Source of the DNA: Lumbricus rubellus
Lineage: Eukaryota; Annelida; Clitellata; Crassiclitellata; Lumbricidae
DNA: 64,000 nt
Direction: 5' to 3'
Assembly (NCBI GenBank): GCA_945859605.1
Contig: OX243814.1
Coordinates: forward strand, 25,786,410-25,850,409
A program made the position numbers and the translations under genes. The first letter of the stretch is position 1; each line of letters begins with the position of its first letter. The notes under the pieces are model-generated. The model did not search any database and was not told the origin of the DNA. It was given only the letters and a program-made list of their open reading frames with translations. This document shows positions 45,101-58,300 of the stretch, piece after piece.

Positions 45101-48100
45101 CACCCTGTATGCTGCAACAACACTGTGTGAAACGGTCGCCCCATGCGTGCGAGACTATAAAGGTGAAACAACTCACTTTAGGAAACGCTGGAATTGCTTG
45201 AGCAAGCCTCGTGAAGAACTCACACTTCTGTGACAAATCCTGAGCATCGACGGAGTCGAGGTGCAGCATACATTTCGCCAGCGGATCGTCAAAATACTTT
45301 AACTGAAATGAAATAATTAAAGAAAGAATAAGATTATTTCTGCTGAAAATAAGATAGCCCTTCCCACTTTTGGCTTGGCCGAACCAGGAGTGATCCAGCA
45401 CTTATATAGTCCATTAATGTTAAGCTACCGAACCCACTGCTGTAAAGCCGACCTGCTTGTGGTGTTATATGGTGGGCCGTATTTCGTATGGTGACCCGTC
45501 ATAATAGCCCCGTCAAAACAGCCCCGTCAAAACAGCCCCGTCATAATCGCCCAGCGACAAAATAGCCCCGTCATAATCGCCCAAGGACAAAACAGCCCAG
45601 AAAAATTCAGTTCCCGACAAAATAGCCCCGTCAAAATAGCCCCGTCAAAATAGCCCCGTGTAAACAGTTCCGCGAAAACAGACCAGTCATAGACGACACG
45701 GACAACTATTTCAGATAGGCCTATATAAAAGCATTCATCCAGCTTCAATTTCTTAAGTGTTTTTATCATTCATCAACCTTCTATTTAAGATCTATAAAAT
45801 CTTCATCCAACTACCATTTCTGAGGCGTTTTATCTGGATCAGAGTTTTTTAAGGATCTAATAATTATTTGGAGCTGAATGAAGATTTTGTAGATCTTAAG
45901 TAGTAGCTGGATGAATGATAAAACGCTTAAGAAATGGAAGCGGGATGAAGGTATTTATAGATCTTAAATAGAAGCTGGATGGATGATCAGACGCTTGAGA
46001 AATCGAAGCTGGATGAAGGTTTTATAGATCTTAAATAGAAGCTGGATGAATGATAAAACGATTAAGAAATGGAAGCGGGATGAAGGTGTTTATAGTTTAA
46101 ATAGAAGCTGGATGGATGATGAGACGCTTGAGAAATCGAAGCTGGATGAAGGTTTTATAGATCTTAAATAGAAGCTGGATGAATGATAAAACGCTTAAGA
46201 AATGGAAGCGGGATGAAGGTATTTATACTTTAAATGGAAGCTGGATGGATGATGAGACGCTTGAGAAATCGAAGCTGGATGAAGGTTTTATAGATCTTAA
46301 ATAGAAGCTGGATGAATGATAAAACGCTTAAGAAATGGAAGCGGGATGAAGGTATTTATATTTTAAATAGAAGCTGGATGGATGATCAAACGCTTGAGAA
46401 ATCGAAGCTGGATGAAGGTTTTATAGATCTTAAATAGAAGCTGGATGAATGATAAAACGCTTAAGAAATGGAAGCGGGATGAAGGTATTTATATTTTAAA
46501 TAGAAGCTGGATGGATGATCAAACGCTTGAAGCTGGATGAATGATAAAACGATTAAGAAATGGAAGCGGGATGAAGGTGTTTATAGTTTAAATAGAAGCT
46601 GGATGGATGATGAGACGCTTGAGAAATCGAAGCTGGATGAAGGTTTTATAGATCTTAAATAGAAGCTGGATGAATGATAAAACGCTTAAGAAATGGAAGC
46701 GGGATGAAGGTATTTATATTTTAAATAGAAGCTGGATGGATGATCAAACGCTTGAAGCTGGATGAATGATAAAACGCTTAAGAAATGGAAGCGGGATGAA
46801 GGTACTTATATTTTAAATAGAAGCTGGATGGATGATCAAACGCTTGAGAAATCAAAGCTGGATGAAGATTTTATAGATCTTAAATAGAATAAAACGCTTA
46901 AGAAAGGAAGCGGGATGATAAAAAGCTTAAGAAATGGAAGCGGGAGGAAGGTATTTGTAGCCTATAATTATGGTTGATTATTCGTTGATTTTTCGCGACT
47001 TGTGCATACACTGGCCATGTATGTAGAATCTAAGTACGGATGATCAAACGTTTAAGAAATCGAAGCTGGATGAAGGTTTTATAGATCTGAAATACAGGCT
47101 GGATTGACGATCTTAAATAGAAGCTGGATGTAGCCTATGATAAAACGCGAAGTTCGTTTACCAACGGAAGTCATCTTAAACTTTACAAGCATTATTTTCA
47201 TAAATAATTATTCGGCTTCCTTAAAAAGACGTTAATTTCGTCGGTTTATTTTTCACGAAAATCGTGTTATTCCGCGACTTTGTCGGTCCCCGTCAAAATA
47301 GCCCCGGGCTGTTCTGACGGGGCTATTTTGACGGGGATGTTTTGTCGTTGGGCGATTTTGACGGGGCTGTTTTGTCGTTGGGCGATTATGACGGGGCTGT
47401 TTTGACGGGGCTGTTTTGACCGGGCTATTATGACGGGGTGCCATTTCGTATAATCTGTATACCTGCAATCAGATTGAGTCATTAAACGAAGATTATTATA
47501 ATGTAAATTGGTGACAACATTTTGAACTGGACTGGACTTTCGGGGAGGAGACTAATGAACATAGCAGGGGATAGACAATTGTGGAAGATGCTCATCCGTT
47601 CGTGCAGCCAACCGTCGCAGAGCGACGATGGCGGAATAACATGACATGAATTGATTATAATGAGCCGACAGCAGAAAAGTTAAGAAAGACGGTAGAGTAG
47701 CTTAAGTGGTTTGCTTGCCTAAATGTTCGGTTGCAAGTGTAAGCTTAGCTTCTAATCAGTCTTAGAGGATCAAATTTTGCGTAGGAGTATAATGACTACA
47801 GGATCGCTGTTTGGTCACTTGACAACCATAGACTGTACAGTGGCTGAAGGAAGCAACATTTTCTTATTCTGTGGCTAGGCTATCTGACGTTGTCCATTCA
47901 AGTCTCTGGTTATCTTCCTCTGCTTCTTTCTCCTTCTATATGGCCGTGCAGGGCCGCGAGTGGTAGTCTTTTTCCCTCCATGCGCTCTACATGACCGAAC
48001 CATCTGAGCCGTCTTTTCCTGATTTTTTTCCACTACCGTTTCTTCTGCGCCCAGCTCCTCTCTTGTCTTCTCGTTCCTGATTTTCTCCCTTTGCTCCTCC

Positions 48101-48656
48101 CCCCTGATTCTCCTCAGCCAACCCATTTCAGCCAATGGAAGAAACTGGAAGAGGCTAAAAGTAAGTAAGCAAGCAGCACGCATCCGGTTTAGAGCAAAGA
48201 CCATATATAAATATCTATGTACAGTGTACACGCATGCGCAATGTCTGCAGTTCTGTGGGGGGAGGGTTGTTCTAAAGATGTGAAGTGGCTTAGATGTTGA
48301 ACGATGACCTAGGGTTTAAGGATAAGTTGAGTAATGAAAAAGTAATGAAGGTGGAGCAGCAGCAGCGAAGGGTGGGTGGAGGGGTTCGTAAGGGTAAGGG
48401 TGGGTTCGTAAGGGTGGGGGGATTCGTGGTTGTTGAACACGGAATAACTGACGTGGACAGATTGGACTGCAGAAAAGATTGATGATGAAGTATTATAGCA
48501 ATGACTTTCTCATTTTATTGCCGCAAACACGTCAATGATATTTTAAGTATTTTATGCGCAAGATGTATTAGAGGTTTATAGGAGGCCGTTCGTTCAAGTC
48601 ATCCTGCACCGTTTCATAATTTCAAAAGACATTATAGGTCTATTACTATAGGCTAT

Positions 48657-48697
<41 letters not shown>

Positions 48698-50920
48698 GAA
48701 CAAATAAATGCGTGTAATTTGGAGTCATGAAAGCACAGAAATGAGATAAGCACCCGACGTTAAGGATTCAGTCGGTATAAAAGGATAAGTTCAGTGGGAA
48801 CAGAAAAACAACAGCCACACTGCACAGCACATAAAATCTTGTCATGTGATGTCTCTGAGAAGATTTTGTATGAGACATCACATCATGACGGATTACCTTT
48901 CATTGATCAGAGACGTAGTCAGAGTGGTCCATATATCATCGTTTTATTTGTTTACTCGCCTGACCTTTCTAAGACATTACCTCTCCTTTGCCGTGTAACG
49001 GATGGATGACCTTGTGGCAGACCGGAAGTTTGTAATGTAAACTACACGTAGGTAGACCTCTGCATGGAGCGTTGCTAAACGCAAGGGAAGAGATTTGCCG
49101 GATGCTGTTAAATGGATTATTATTACTTTTACACTGAACTGTTAGACGACATTTTTAATGTGGCATTCACGTTATAGTGACTGCCGCCAGTTAGTCACTA
49201 CAGTGTCAATCTGAAAAGACAATCCTGTGTCTTCTTCCAACCTGAACTCCATGAAAGTGTTGTAAGGGTCCCCTGGCGGACGACAGAATGGGTGAAAATG
49301 TGAGAACCAAACAATGTTGTAACTGTTCATAATTAATTAACCATCTAGACTTAAAGTTGTGTAAGCAATCTCAACACTGCAGTTTACTACAAGGATCGCC
49401 AATCGTTTAAATTAAAATACAGAATAATCTGGAAGAAAGATAAACAAAACGTGACCTGGCATCCGAGTCCTTGCCTGGCATCTAATAATTTCTTTATAGC
49501 CTATACCAGGAGGTGCCGTTGGCTAAAATTTCTAAATGACTTTCAATAAGGCGCGCCTTGATCCGAATACCAGGCGGTATGCTGTTTCAAAATTTCATAT
49601 ATGTGACTTTTTAGAGCCATTTTGACGAGGTTTCTGTTACGTGATGAGATTGTCATATTTCTTGTTGGTTCTTCAACCGATACCCTAGAGACGGAGACCG
49701 ATTTTTGAGAGCTGCTCAAACAGCAAAATAGATCGAGACGAGGACAGACAGAGAGAGAGAAAAAAACGTAGGGGACAGGCTATGGAATAATAAGAAAGAA
49801 CGGCACACAAACGGAGACATGACGTATTTGAGGCAGACTGTATAAGCGAAAACCGATATGCAAGGTAAGAAAGACTGAAGCATTAAGAAACAGATGGAGA
49901 GAAGAACGAGAAAAAACGAGCACAGCTGCAGAGGTTTAATAGAGAAACTAAGAACCTTACCGACACACACATGCGCAATGAAGTAAACAAACAAACAGAA
50001 ATGAATAGGCTATACCGGCGGTTCCATCTGTCCCAATATGTGACACGTGTAGGCCTATGCACAAAATTAGGCTTAGGCCTAAATGGGAAATCGCGATCTG
50101 ATCATTCTGATGGACTATGTTTTATATGTTTCTCTTCGTATTTCGTTTGCTTTTGTGCATAAGGTTTATACTGCAATCAAATTATCAATTGGTTCCCTTT
50201 GCAATAGGCCCATCTGTATCTATATTTAGGTCTCTTCTGGGCCCCACTCGGTCTATAGACTCTACATGTATATGACCAGTAGGACTTGTCAAATCGTTGC
50301 TGCTGTTTCTTAGCTTAGTCAGTTCAGATGGTCACAGAAAATAAATTATTTGAGTTATTTATATGTGATTATATATAATACGCACACAGGAGACATAGAG
50401 ACAGACAAAGAAATAAAGAGAAAAAGAGAGACAGAAGACACAGAGAGAAAGAGAGAGGGAGGGAGAAGAAACAGACAGACAGAGAGAGACAGTGAGAAAG
50501 ACAGACAGACAGAGACAGAGAGAGAGACAGAGAAAGAGATAGACACAGAGACAGAGACAGGGACAGAGACAGAGACACACATAGACAGAGAGAGAAACAA
50601 ACAGAGACAGAGACAGAGACAGAAAGAGACAGAGCGAAAGGGAGGGGAGTCAATGGAGAGCCAGAGGGACCTAAGCTGTGTAACGGCTGTTATTAAAGTA
50701 CAGAACTCAGACTTCGCTGTTACATTGCAGCCCCCTCTTCCCTCTCATCCGATCCACCTTTCGCTCTCTCCACCCTCGTTTCCCTGCAGCGTCTGGACAG
50801 AGAAGTGTCGTTAATCACTCTGAAATTAGGGGAGCTTATTGGTTTCTGATTGCCGAAGACAACCACCCTCTGATCGAACTGGACAGGGAACATCTCACAG
50901 GCGAATTATGTGTGTGTGTT

Positions 50921-50977
<57 letters not shown>

Positions 50978-53900
50978 GAGGGGGTTTGGGTGACGATGGC
51001 GTGCAGGGTAATCGCAATTACCTTGCTTCGTCTGTGAAGGAAATTTCACATTTAACCGTGTATGTCCCTCGGCAAAATTTGCGATTGGTTGTTCTTTGAT
51101 GATATTATTCATGAAAGTTGTTGGGGATTGCTCCCCGAGGATTGCAGGAATAGATGCCAGATAGCTAGTCAGCTGATGTGCTTACATGTAGTTAAGCAGA
51201 GAAATCTGTCAAATCGTCAACAGCCTATAGCCACAGAGGTCTTATCACATTCACGAAGCTTTACGTTAAAATTTCGTTAGTAAAGGGTTTCATCACACCT
51301 CGACAGAATTACGTTTATGGTGTTTGCTGTTTTTATTAAAGTTGTCGTGATGCATTATAATTTATGTCAGGACCACACCGCCGTCCCAACCTAATGGCCG
51401 TTGTCTTCATGGTATCACCGCCTATACAGAGGGCCCACTTATAACGGGGTTGTAAGACCCTTTCGGGTTCCCTGCGCAACCTGCAGGTGCAAGTTCTATC
51501 ACAAGCATTACTTGAGTACTGCTTCTATAAATTATATTTGTAAACTTTTGTCTCTTTTGATGCTTGATTCGATTTGTCAGTTGCAAAATAAATTATTTGA
51601 TTTGACATTCTTCATTTCATTCTCTGTTATTTACGAGAACGCACTGATTGATAATGCCTTAATTGAAACTGTGATAATCATGTGGCAGGCCTAAGGTTTT
51701 CCTAATTGAAACGAAACATATAAATTATGCGGACACGTCAGTTTAACACCAATCCGTTGCAAAGTGAGGACTGAGGAAATGCGAAGCTCCTCACTTCGTT
51801 GCATGATCGGTATTTCTATCCGTTCTTCCATCCTCTCAGTCTTTCTATCATAATTGCATACGCGTCGTTGGCTTCTCTTCCTACTGTTTCCTACATAATG
51901 TGCATTATATTATGTGGGTATACATTTTCCCCTTGTTCTCCTGTCTTTTGTCTCTACTTTCCAATACATCTCTGCCTGTCTGTGTCTCCATCTCTATCTA
52001 TGCCGCTGTCCCTGTCTCTGTCTCTGTCTCTGTCTATATATCGCTCTGCCTTTGACCATAGAATATATTACATCCTAGTATCCTACCTCGCAACTCTTAT
52101 CCTTTTCTCACTTTCTGTTTGCTGTCGGCGTCTTTATGCATCGATGTGTCTTTGCCTTTGCATCTCTAAATTAGGTAAGCCACTGGAAGGTGGCACTTGG
52201 ACGCCCTAGTCGGTCGGTCGGTCGGTCGGTCGGTCGGTCAGTCGGACGGACGGAAGGACGGACGGGGGGGAGTGTGGTGAGGCCATTATTTATGGTCAAC
52301 GGAGCAAAAAAACCAGACAACGTTAGACTCCTTTCGTCTCGAGATCTTTCCTCTCGTTCATTCGGCTGTAAACGCCTCGTTTGCTGCCGACCACCAAGGT
52401 TCTGTAATCACGAATCCCAATTAGAAAGCAGCATCTTTCGTCGAAGAGAACAAGACAAGCAAGCAGAGTGCAGACAGAGATACATGTATCAAGACTCAAG
52501 AGACTGCAGTGCTATATAATATAAGTACACAGAGCCATGATACGACGACAGACGGCGGAGATAAACTGGTCAAGAAAAAAACCGATGCATTGAGAGACGT
52601 GGAATAAGAGACATCGAGATGAGGGAATGCATAATACGGCTGTTCTTTTTGCACTATATATAATTATATATTGTATATATATATTATATATATTATATAT
52701 ATTATATGTTATATATTATATATATATATATTATATATTATATATTTATATTTACTGGAGACGAGAGAAGACGGAAGTAGGTCGAATAATGTTGTTCCTA
52801 GGCTTATATATATATATAATATTATATATATTATACATGAACTCTCTCGTAAGCTTATATATTATAGATGCGTTACTATGGCAACACACACACACACACA
52901 CATATATATAATTATATATATATATATGTGTATATATACGTATATATGAGTTGCTATGGTAATGCCAGAGTTTATCTTGCGACACCAAATTACATAAAAA
53001 TGTTTCAGTCTCGTCGAAAACTCTTTGTATTCATCATATATAGCACATATCTTGTTTTCATGCCCGTAAGCAGACTTTCTGAACGTCATTATGCTTTTAC
53101 ACTAGAATATTGTACGTTGTAGTTATAACATGAAAAGGCCGTATATATACACATGTGTATGTATATATCTATATAAAATATCAACCATCAGTATTACCTC
53201 CGTGCACCCTCAAGCTTGAGGCAGAGAAGCGAACGTTAAGAGGTTTCTAACAGTTTTTTCATGTGCTACCTAGAGCATGCACGAACTGTTTTCTTTGCAA
53301 GCAGTTTATCTCTCCTTCTCAGTGGTTGGTCCTTTTTTGTGTAGGCTAATGGCTTCCTTATGAAGCTGTCCATTCTCCTCGCTAAAGATCTCAATCCCCT
53401 AATGAACCCGTATACAGGTCTATCTATGCTTGACATTTTCTTTCTCCCCAGAATATGATTCGGAGTAGCCTACATGTACGACGATTATACGTCCTACAAC
53501 TTCTTATGACTCTACATGAAAAGAGAACACTCATGGACACTAAATACGTGGGCGACAGAAGAAATGGATAGGACACATCTTAAGGAGCGACACCCTACTA
53601 AAAAAACATCAAGAATGGAGGGGAAAAGGATGCGAGGTAGACCAAGACCAATGCTGCTGGACTGGATGCTGGCAGAAGATGGATACAGGGGACTGAAAAG
53701 AGAAGCGCAGAAGTAACAGAGAATAATGGCGTCATTGGACATACGAACCTGCCTGACGGTAGAGAACATGAAGAAGAAGAAGTAACGACACCCTACTAAA
53801 AGACATCATTGAGGGAAGAATGGAGGGGAAAAGGATACTAGGTAGACCAAGGACAATCCTTCTGGACTGGATGCTGACAGAAGATGGATACAGTGGACTG

Positions 53901-55359
53901 AAAAGAGAGGCGCAGAACAGAGAATAATGGCGTCATTGGACATACGAACCTGCCTGACGGCAGAGAACACGAAGAAGAAGACATGAATTAATTAAAAATT
54001 GACCACATGCTCATATTTGCACGAACAAAAGACATTATTGTTTTTATTAATTTACTGTCCTAAGATCTCGTGACAATGGACTACACTCAACCCTGCATTA
54101 TTAATCAGCATACGATCATTGTTCTTTTGAATATTCATGACTTATACTTGTAATACTTCCTTTTGGAATGCCCTCCTTCTTGTCGACATAAGACGGGATC
54201 TTCTCTCCGTCTCTTTTTCTTATTCGCAAAAGCATGAAGACAGCGCTATTTTACATTAGGCCTAAATATAAGACTTGGTGGCTGTAGCGCATCAGTAGGC
54301 CTACTGGTCATCTTGAACTTGTGCTTCATTTTAGCCTCTAATCAAAATAATTATCACAATTATAATATCAATTGTACACGTGAAAACTGTGTATTTTATT
54401 TTATTTTACTCGTCCTGCTGCAGAGGTGTGCATGCTTAGTAGGCTCTATTGAGCAGACCCATTCTTACATCATTTGGAGTTCGGAATTTTTATCAGGCCT
54501 GGTACAGTAGTAGCCTATCTTGCCTGAAAGCATGATTTTGTTTTGCCGAAGTTTCATAAGACTCGTATTATACTGCAACCTGTACTGTAACAGTCTCTTA
54601 CTTATAGTCTATATGAAGCCATATTTCACCACTACGATTGTCAGTATGCTTTACATGTAGCCTATCAACGCCGACTTTACTTGTAAGATGAAGCCCTGGT
54701 CTTTCAACTGTCTTATCAGCTCTATAATTTATTGTATCTTCCATACATGATGTCATGTCTAACTTGTTAGAATATCTAGAATGTCTGCCTAAACACCATG
54801 ATGTCATAATTAACTTGCAACCTGTCTTACCTGCATGAAGCCCTGAGCCGTCGATCGATATCGGATGTCTTTATTGATCATCTTCTCAACTGGTTCAACG
54901 AGCTCCAACGGCATCCGATGAGCAACTTCACCAAACAACTCCGTCATCTACAGTATATTAATTTATTATGCTCAATAATTATGCAAGACTAGATCAACAA
55001 ACTGCTTGGGCAACATAAAGGAATGGACTGGATTGACATTGGAAGAAATGATAAGACTGGCGGAGGACAGGAAGCGTTGGAGGAACATTGTACATGATGC
55101 GGTGGACCCTCGGATCGAGGATGGCTGAGAAAAGAACAGAACAGAACAACAGAATACAATCTCATTCATATGTATTCCTAATATGTGTAATATTTATGTC
55201 TTTAATTAACGGCAAAGAAAGTCGTTTACACTCAGTTGTAGCCTAAATGCAGTCACCACTACTACCACTAATACTGCTACTGTTGCCCCACTACTACTAC
55301 GACTACTATGACTACTTTTATCAAAATAAGAAAGCGATGATCATCAAAGTGAAAGTTCT

Positions 55360-55396
<37 letters not shown>

Positions 55397-58300
55397 CTTA
55401 GCGCTTCAAAATGTTATTTTAAAACGCCAAGGTATCGTTATGCTGTGCAAAAGAGGTAAGAGGTATTGACAAAAAGAAGACTATTACACCTGGGGTAGGG
55501 GTGGGGAAGAGAAGGTTCGTCTAATTACCCTTTCGATCTGCTTCACGTAAGTGGACTGCGCATGCGCCGCCTGTACAAGCGACTTCCCGTTGTTGTAGAT
55601 GGAGCAGATAAGCATACCGAGCGAATACATGTCGCACGCCGGTGACGCCGATGTGATTGTCTCTAACTGGATCTCTGGAGCTATATAATCCATGTCAGGT
55701 TGCGCCATCTTGTGGTGCTTCGGCGACCAGGGAAGCACCGGAAATGCGTCCTAGAAAGTTAACAGTACAGGCTATGTGCGCAAGCATGTAGGCCTACATA
55801 TGTAGTCTAGGTCCCTATGCATATTTGTTTGCTTGTTTGCATTTTTAAAATTTATTTTAAAGACCTAGACTCTACATATAATGCGACTGTGTATGGGTGC
55901 ATGCACTCTAAATAAAAAGGGAGTATTTTCACGACATTTCAACCCGTTGACAAAGAAAAAGGTCAACTATTTTGGTGTGGACAAAATTTCCCACCACGAG
56001 ATTTCAACCAACGAAGTCATTAAATTTTATTCCAGATTTCTTTTTCGGACAGAAGTGAAATCTTGACTCCCCCACTGCTGAAATATCCCGTACGCCTATA
56101 ATGGTCATTATACATACGACCTACAGTGTACATGTAATCTAAAAAGTAATAACCATCATAGCCCGATGTTATAATTGGTCTCTGAGAGACTGCCACTACT
56201 AACTAACGCTTCCTGTCTGACTGACAGCTACTAATTTCGGCGAGCATTAAGCAATTTGCTCCCGCAACCTATTAGAGCAAAAGTGGATTCGAAAATAGTT
56301 TAAGCGTTAACCTACTTTCACATTGATTCCATTTGAGCGGAAATGCTGGGTCTTAGCTTCGGAGGAGGTTATCTACATGTAGGCCTACCCCTTGTGCTAA
56401 ACTCAATTAGGTGTTCAGTTAATTAACTGAAAGAGATTGACTTATCGACAGGGCTGTTTTTAAAGAATTTTTAGAAAAGCACAACCCCTTCTTTACTTTC
56501 CCATCTTCCATGGTAAATTACTTCCAATCGGAGGACAATGGCCTTTTTGCTAGTTTTAACTGCATGTACAAAAGTGCTTCAACAACTGCAGAAATCCATT
56601 TAGAACTGCACATTTTGTGTACAACTGCACGTTAAAAAACCCATGTCTTTCGACGATGACTAAACTCAGCACTCCTCTCCAACAATGTCATCCGTCACTC
56701 AGAAAGTTATCACAGAGTTCATTGTGCTGCAGCTATGAGGCGTAGAGAGATTAAACTGATGATGACGATAAATCCTATGAGGCGCTACATAAATGTCGCG
56801 TCTGTATTTCCCAGCGGAACAGTTTGCGATAATGGCTGGCTTCGATCAAGCTTGCCAGTGAAGCGTATTTCTTGTTGTATTCGGGCTTAACGACACTGTT
56901 TCATATCAAAGATGATTAGTGTCGGAGGCAGACTACAACCTCACTCAACGTTTATATTGCGACCGAGCCACCCGCAGTAAAGATCCGAGAAATAATAATA
57001 ATCTCTGACCGGGAATCGAACCCGGACCGCCGGCGTGGCGAGCGGGCTACAACCCACTCGACCACGCAGGATCTCTAAAGCGTATTTCTAAACTCGTCTT
57101 CTTTTATATCCTACCTCTCTCGTGAGATCTTTCTTACATTATCTTATCTTATATTTAAACTCTGCTCCAGTTTGAATACCTACAAACTTCACCGCAGTGT
57201 CAGAGAGAATGATAAATATTCATTATATTATATCATTTAATCAATCGATCGATCCGATCGATTGATCGATAGGTCAGAATTTATATAGCGCATCTTCAGT
57301 TGCTTCAGGATCAGGTCAAGCTAAAAATCAGTCTTCAACAGTTGGTGACACCGAGAGCGGAGGCAAGTATTGCATAGTCAAGGTCTCAAGGGAAGCTTAT
57401 TCCAGGTTGTTGGGCCAGCCACAGAGAAGGAACGGCTCTGCATTGTCGCAGAGCGAGTGAAAGGAACCTTAAAGTCACCGTGGACTGCTGAGCGCAGTGC
57501 GTTACATTTTGAAGATTCCGACATAATCATGATAGACAAATTATAATAGATAATAATAGTAATATATTATATCAGGGTTGATGGATTGCAGTGTTGAACC
57601 TGGAGTGTGCTGCTGGTGTTTTCCCTCGGTCGTTCAGCAAATCCGAATCCTCCCAGTTTCCAGATTCCTCTGTGTGTGATGAAAACACTCGACGGACAGA
57701 CGTTCAAATGCAACATGTGCTCTTTATTGTGGAGGTAGGACAGCGCATCAGAAATCTACGAATAAAAAGTTCACATTAAATGACCAATACTAACGTCTGA
57801 CTTCTGGTACGATAACATTTTACTATGACACTAACATCTTACTATGACGATAGCAACTTACTATGACGATAGCAACTTAGCATCTTGCTATGACGTTAAC
57901 ATCTGGCTTTGACGTTGACATCTGACTATGACGTTAACATACTACTATGATGTTAACCTCTGACAATGACGTTAACATCATGCTATGGCGTTAACAACTG
58001 ACTATGACGTTAAAATTACACTGTGAGGTTAACATCTGACTATAACGTTAACATCATGCTATGATGTTAGCATCTGACGTTAATTTCTCACAACGATGCT
58101 GACATCCTACTATGACGACATCTATGATGCTTACATCTGACTATCACATTAACATGTCACCTTAGAGAATCTACTTTGAAACCGTTGTACGTTGCATTCT
58201 ATACTTGTATATTGCAGCGCCTTGAAAATTACCGTAGTGGCCTGGAGTCTGGATTGCATCCAACCGTCTCCGACTGGACTTTCAAAAACCAGCTCATCTG

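Noticed and set aside
50350..50814. 154-codon charged open frame
   Set aside because: It is a GACAGA microsatellite with no splice or codon support.
57001..57075. Functional tRNA gene
   Set aside because: A and B boxes are present but the acceptor stem does not pair and a SINE body follows.
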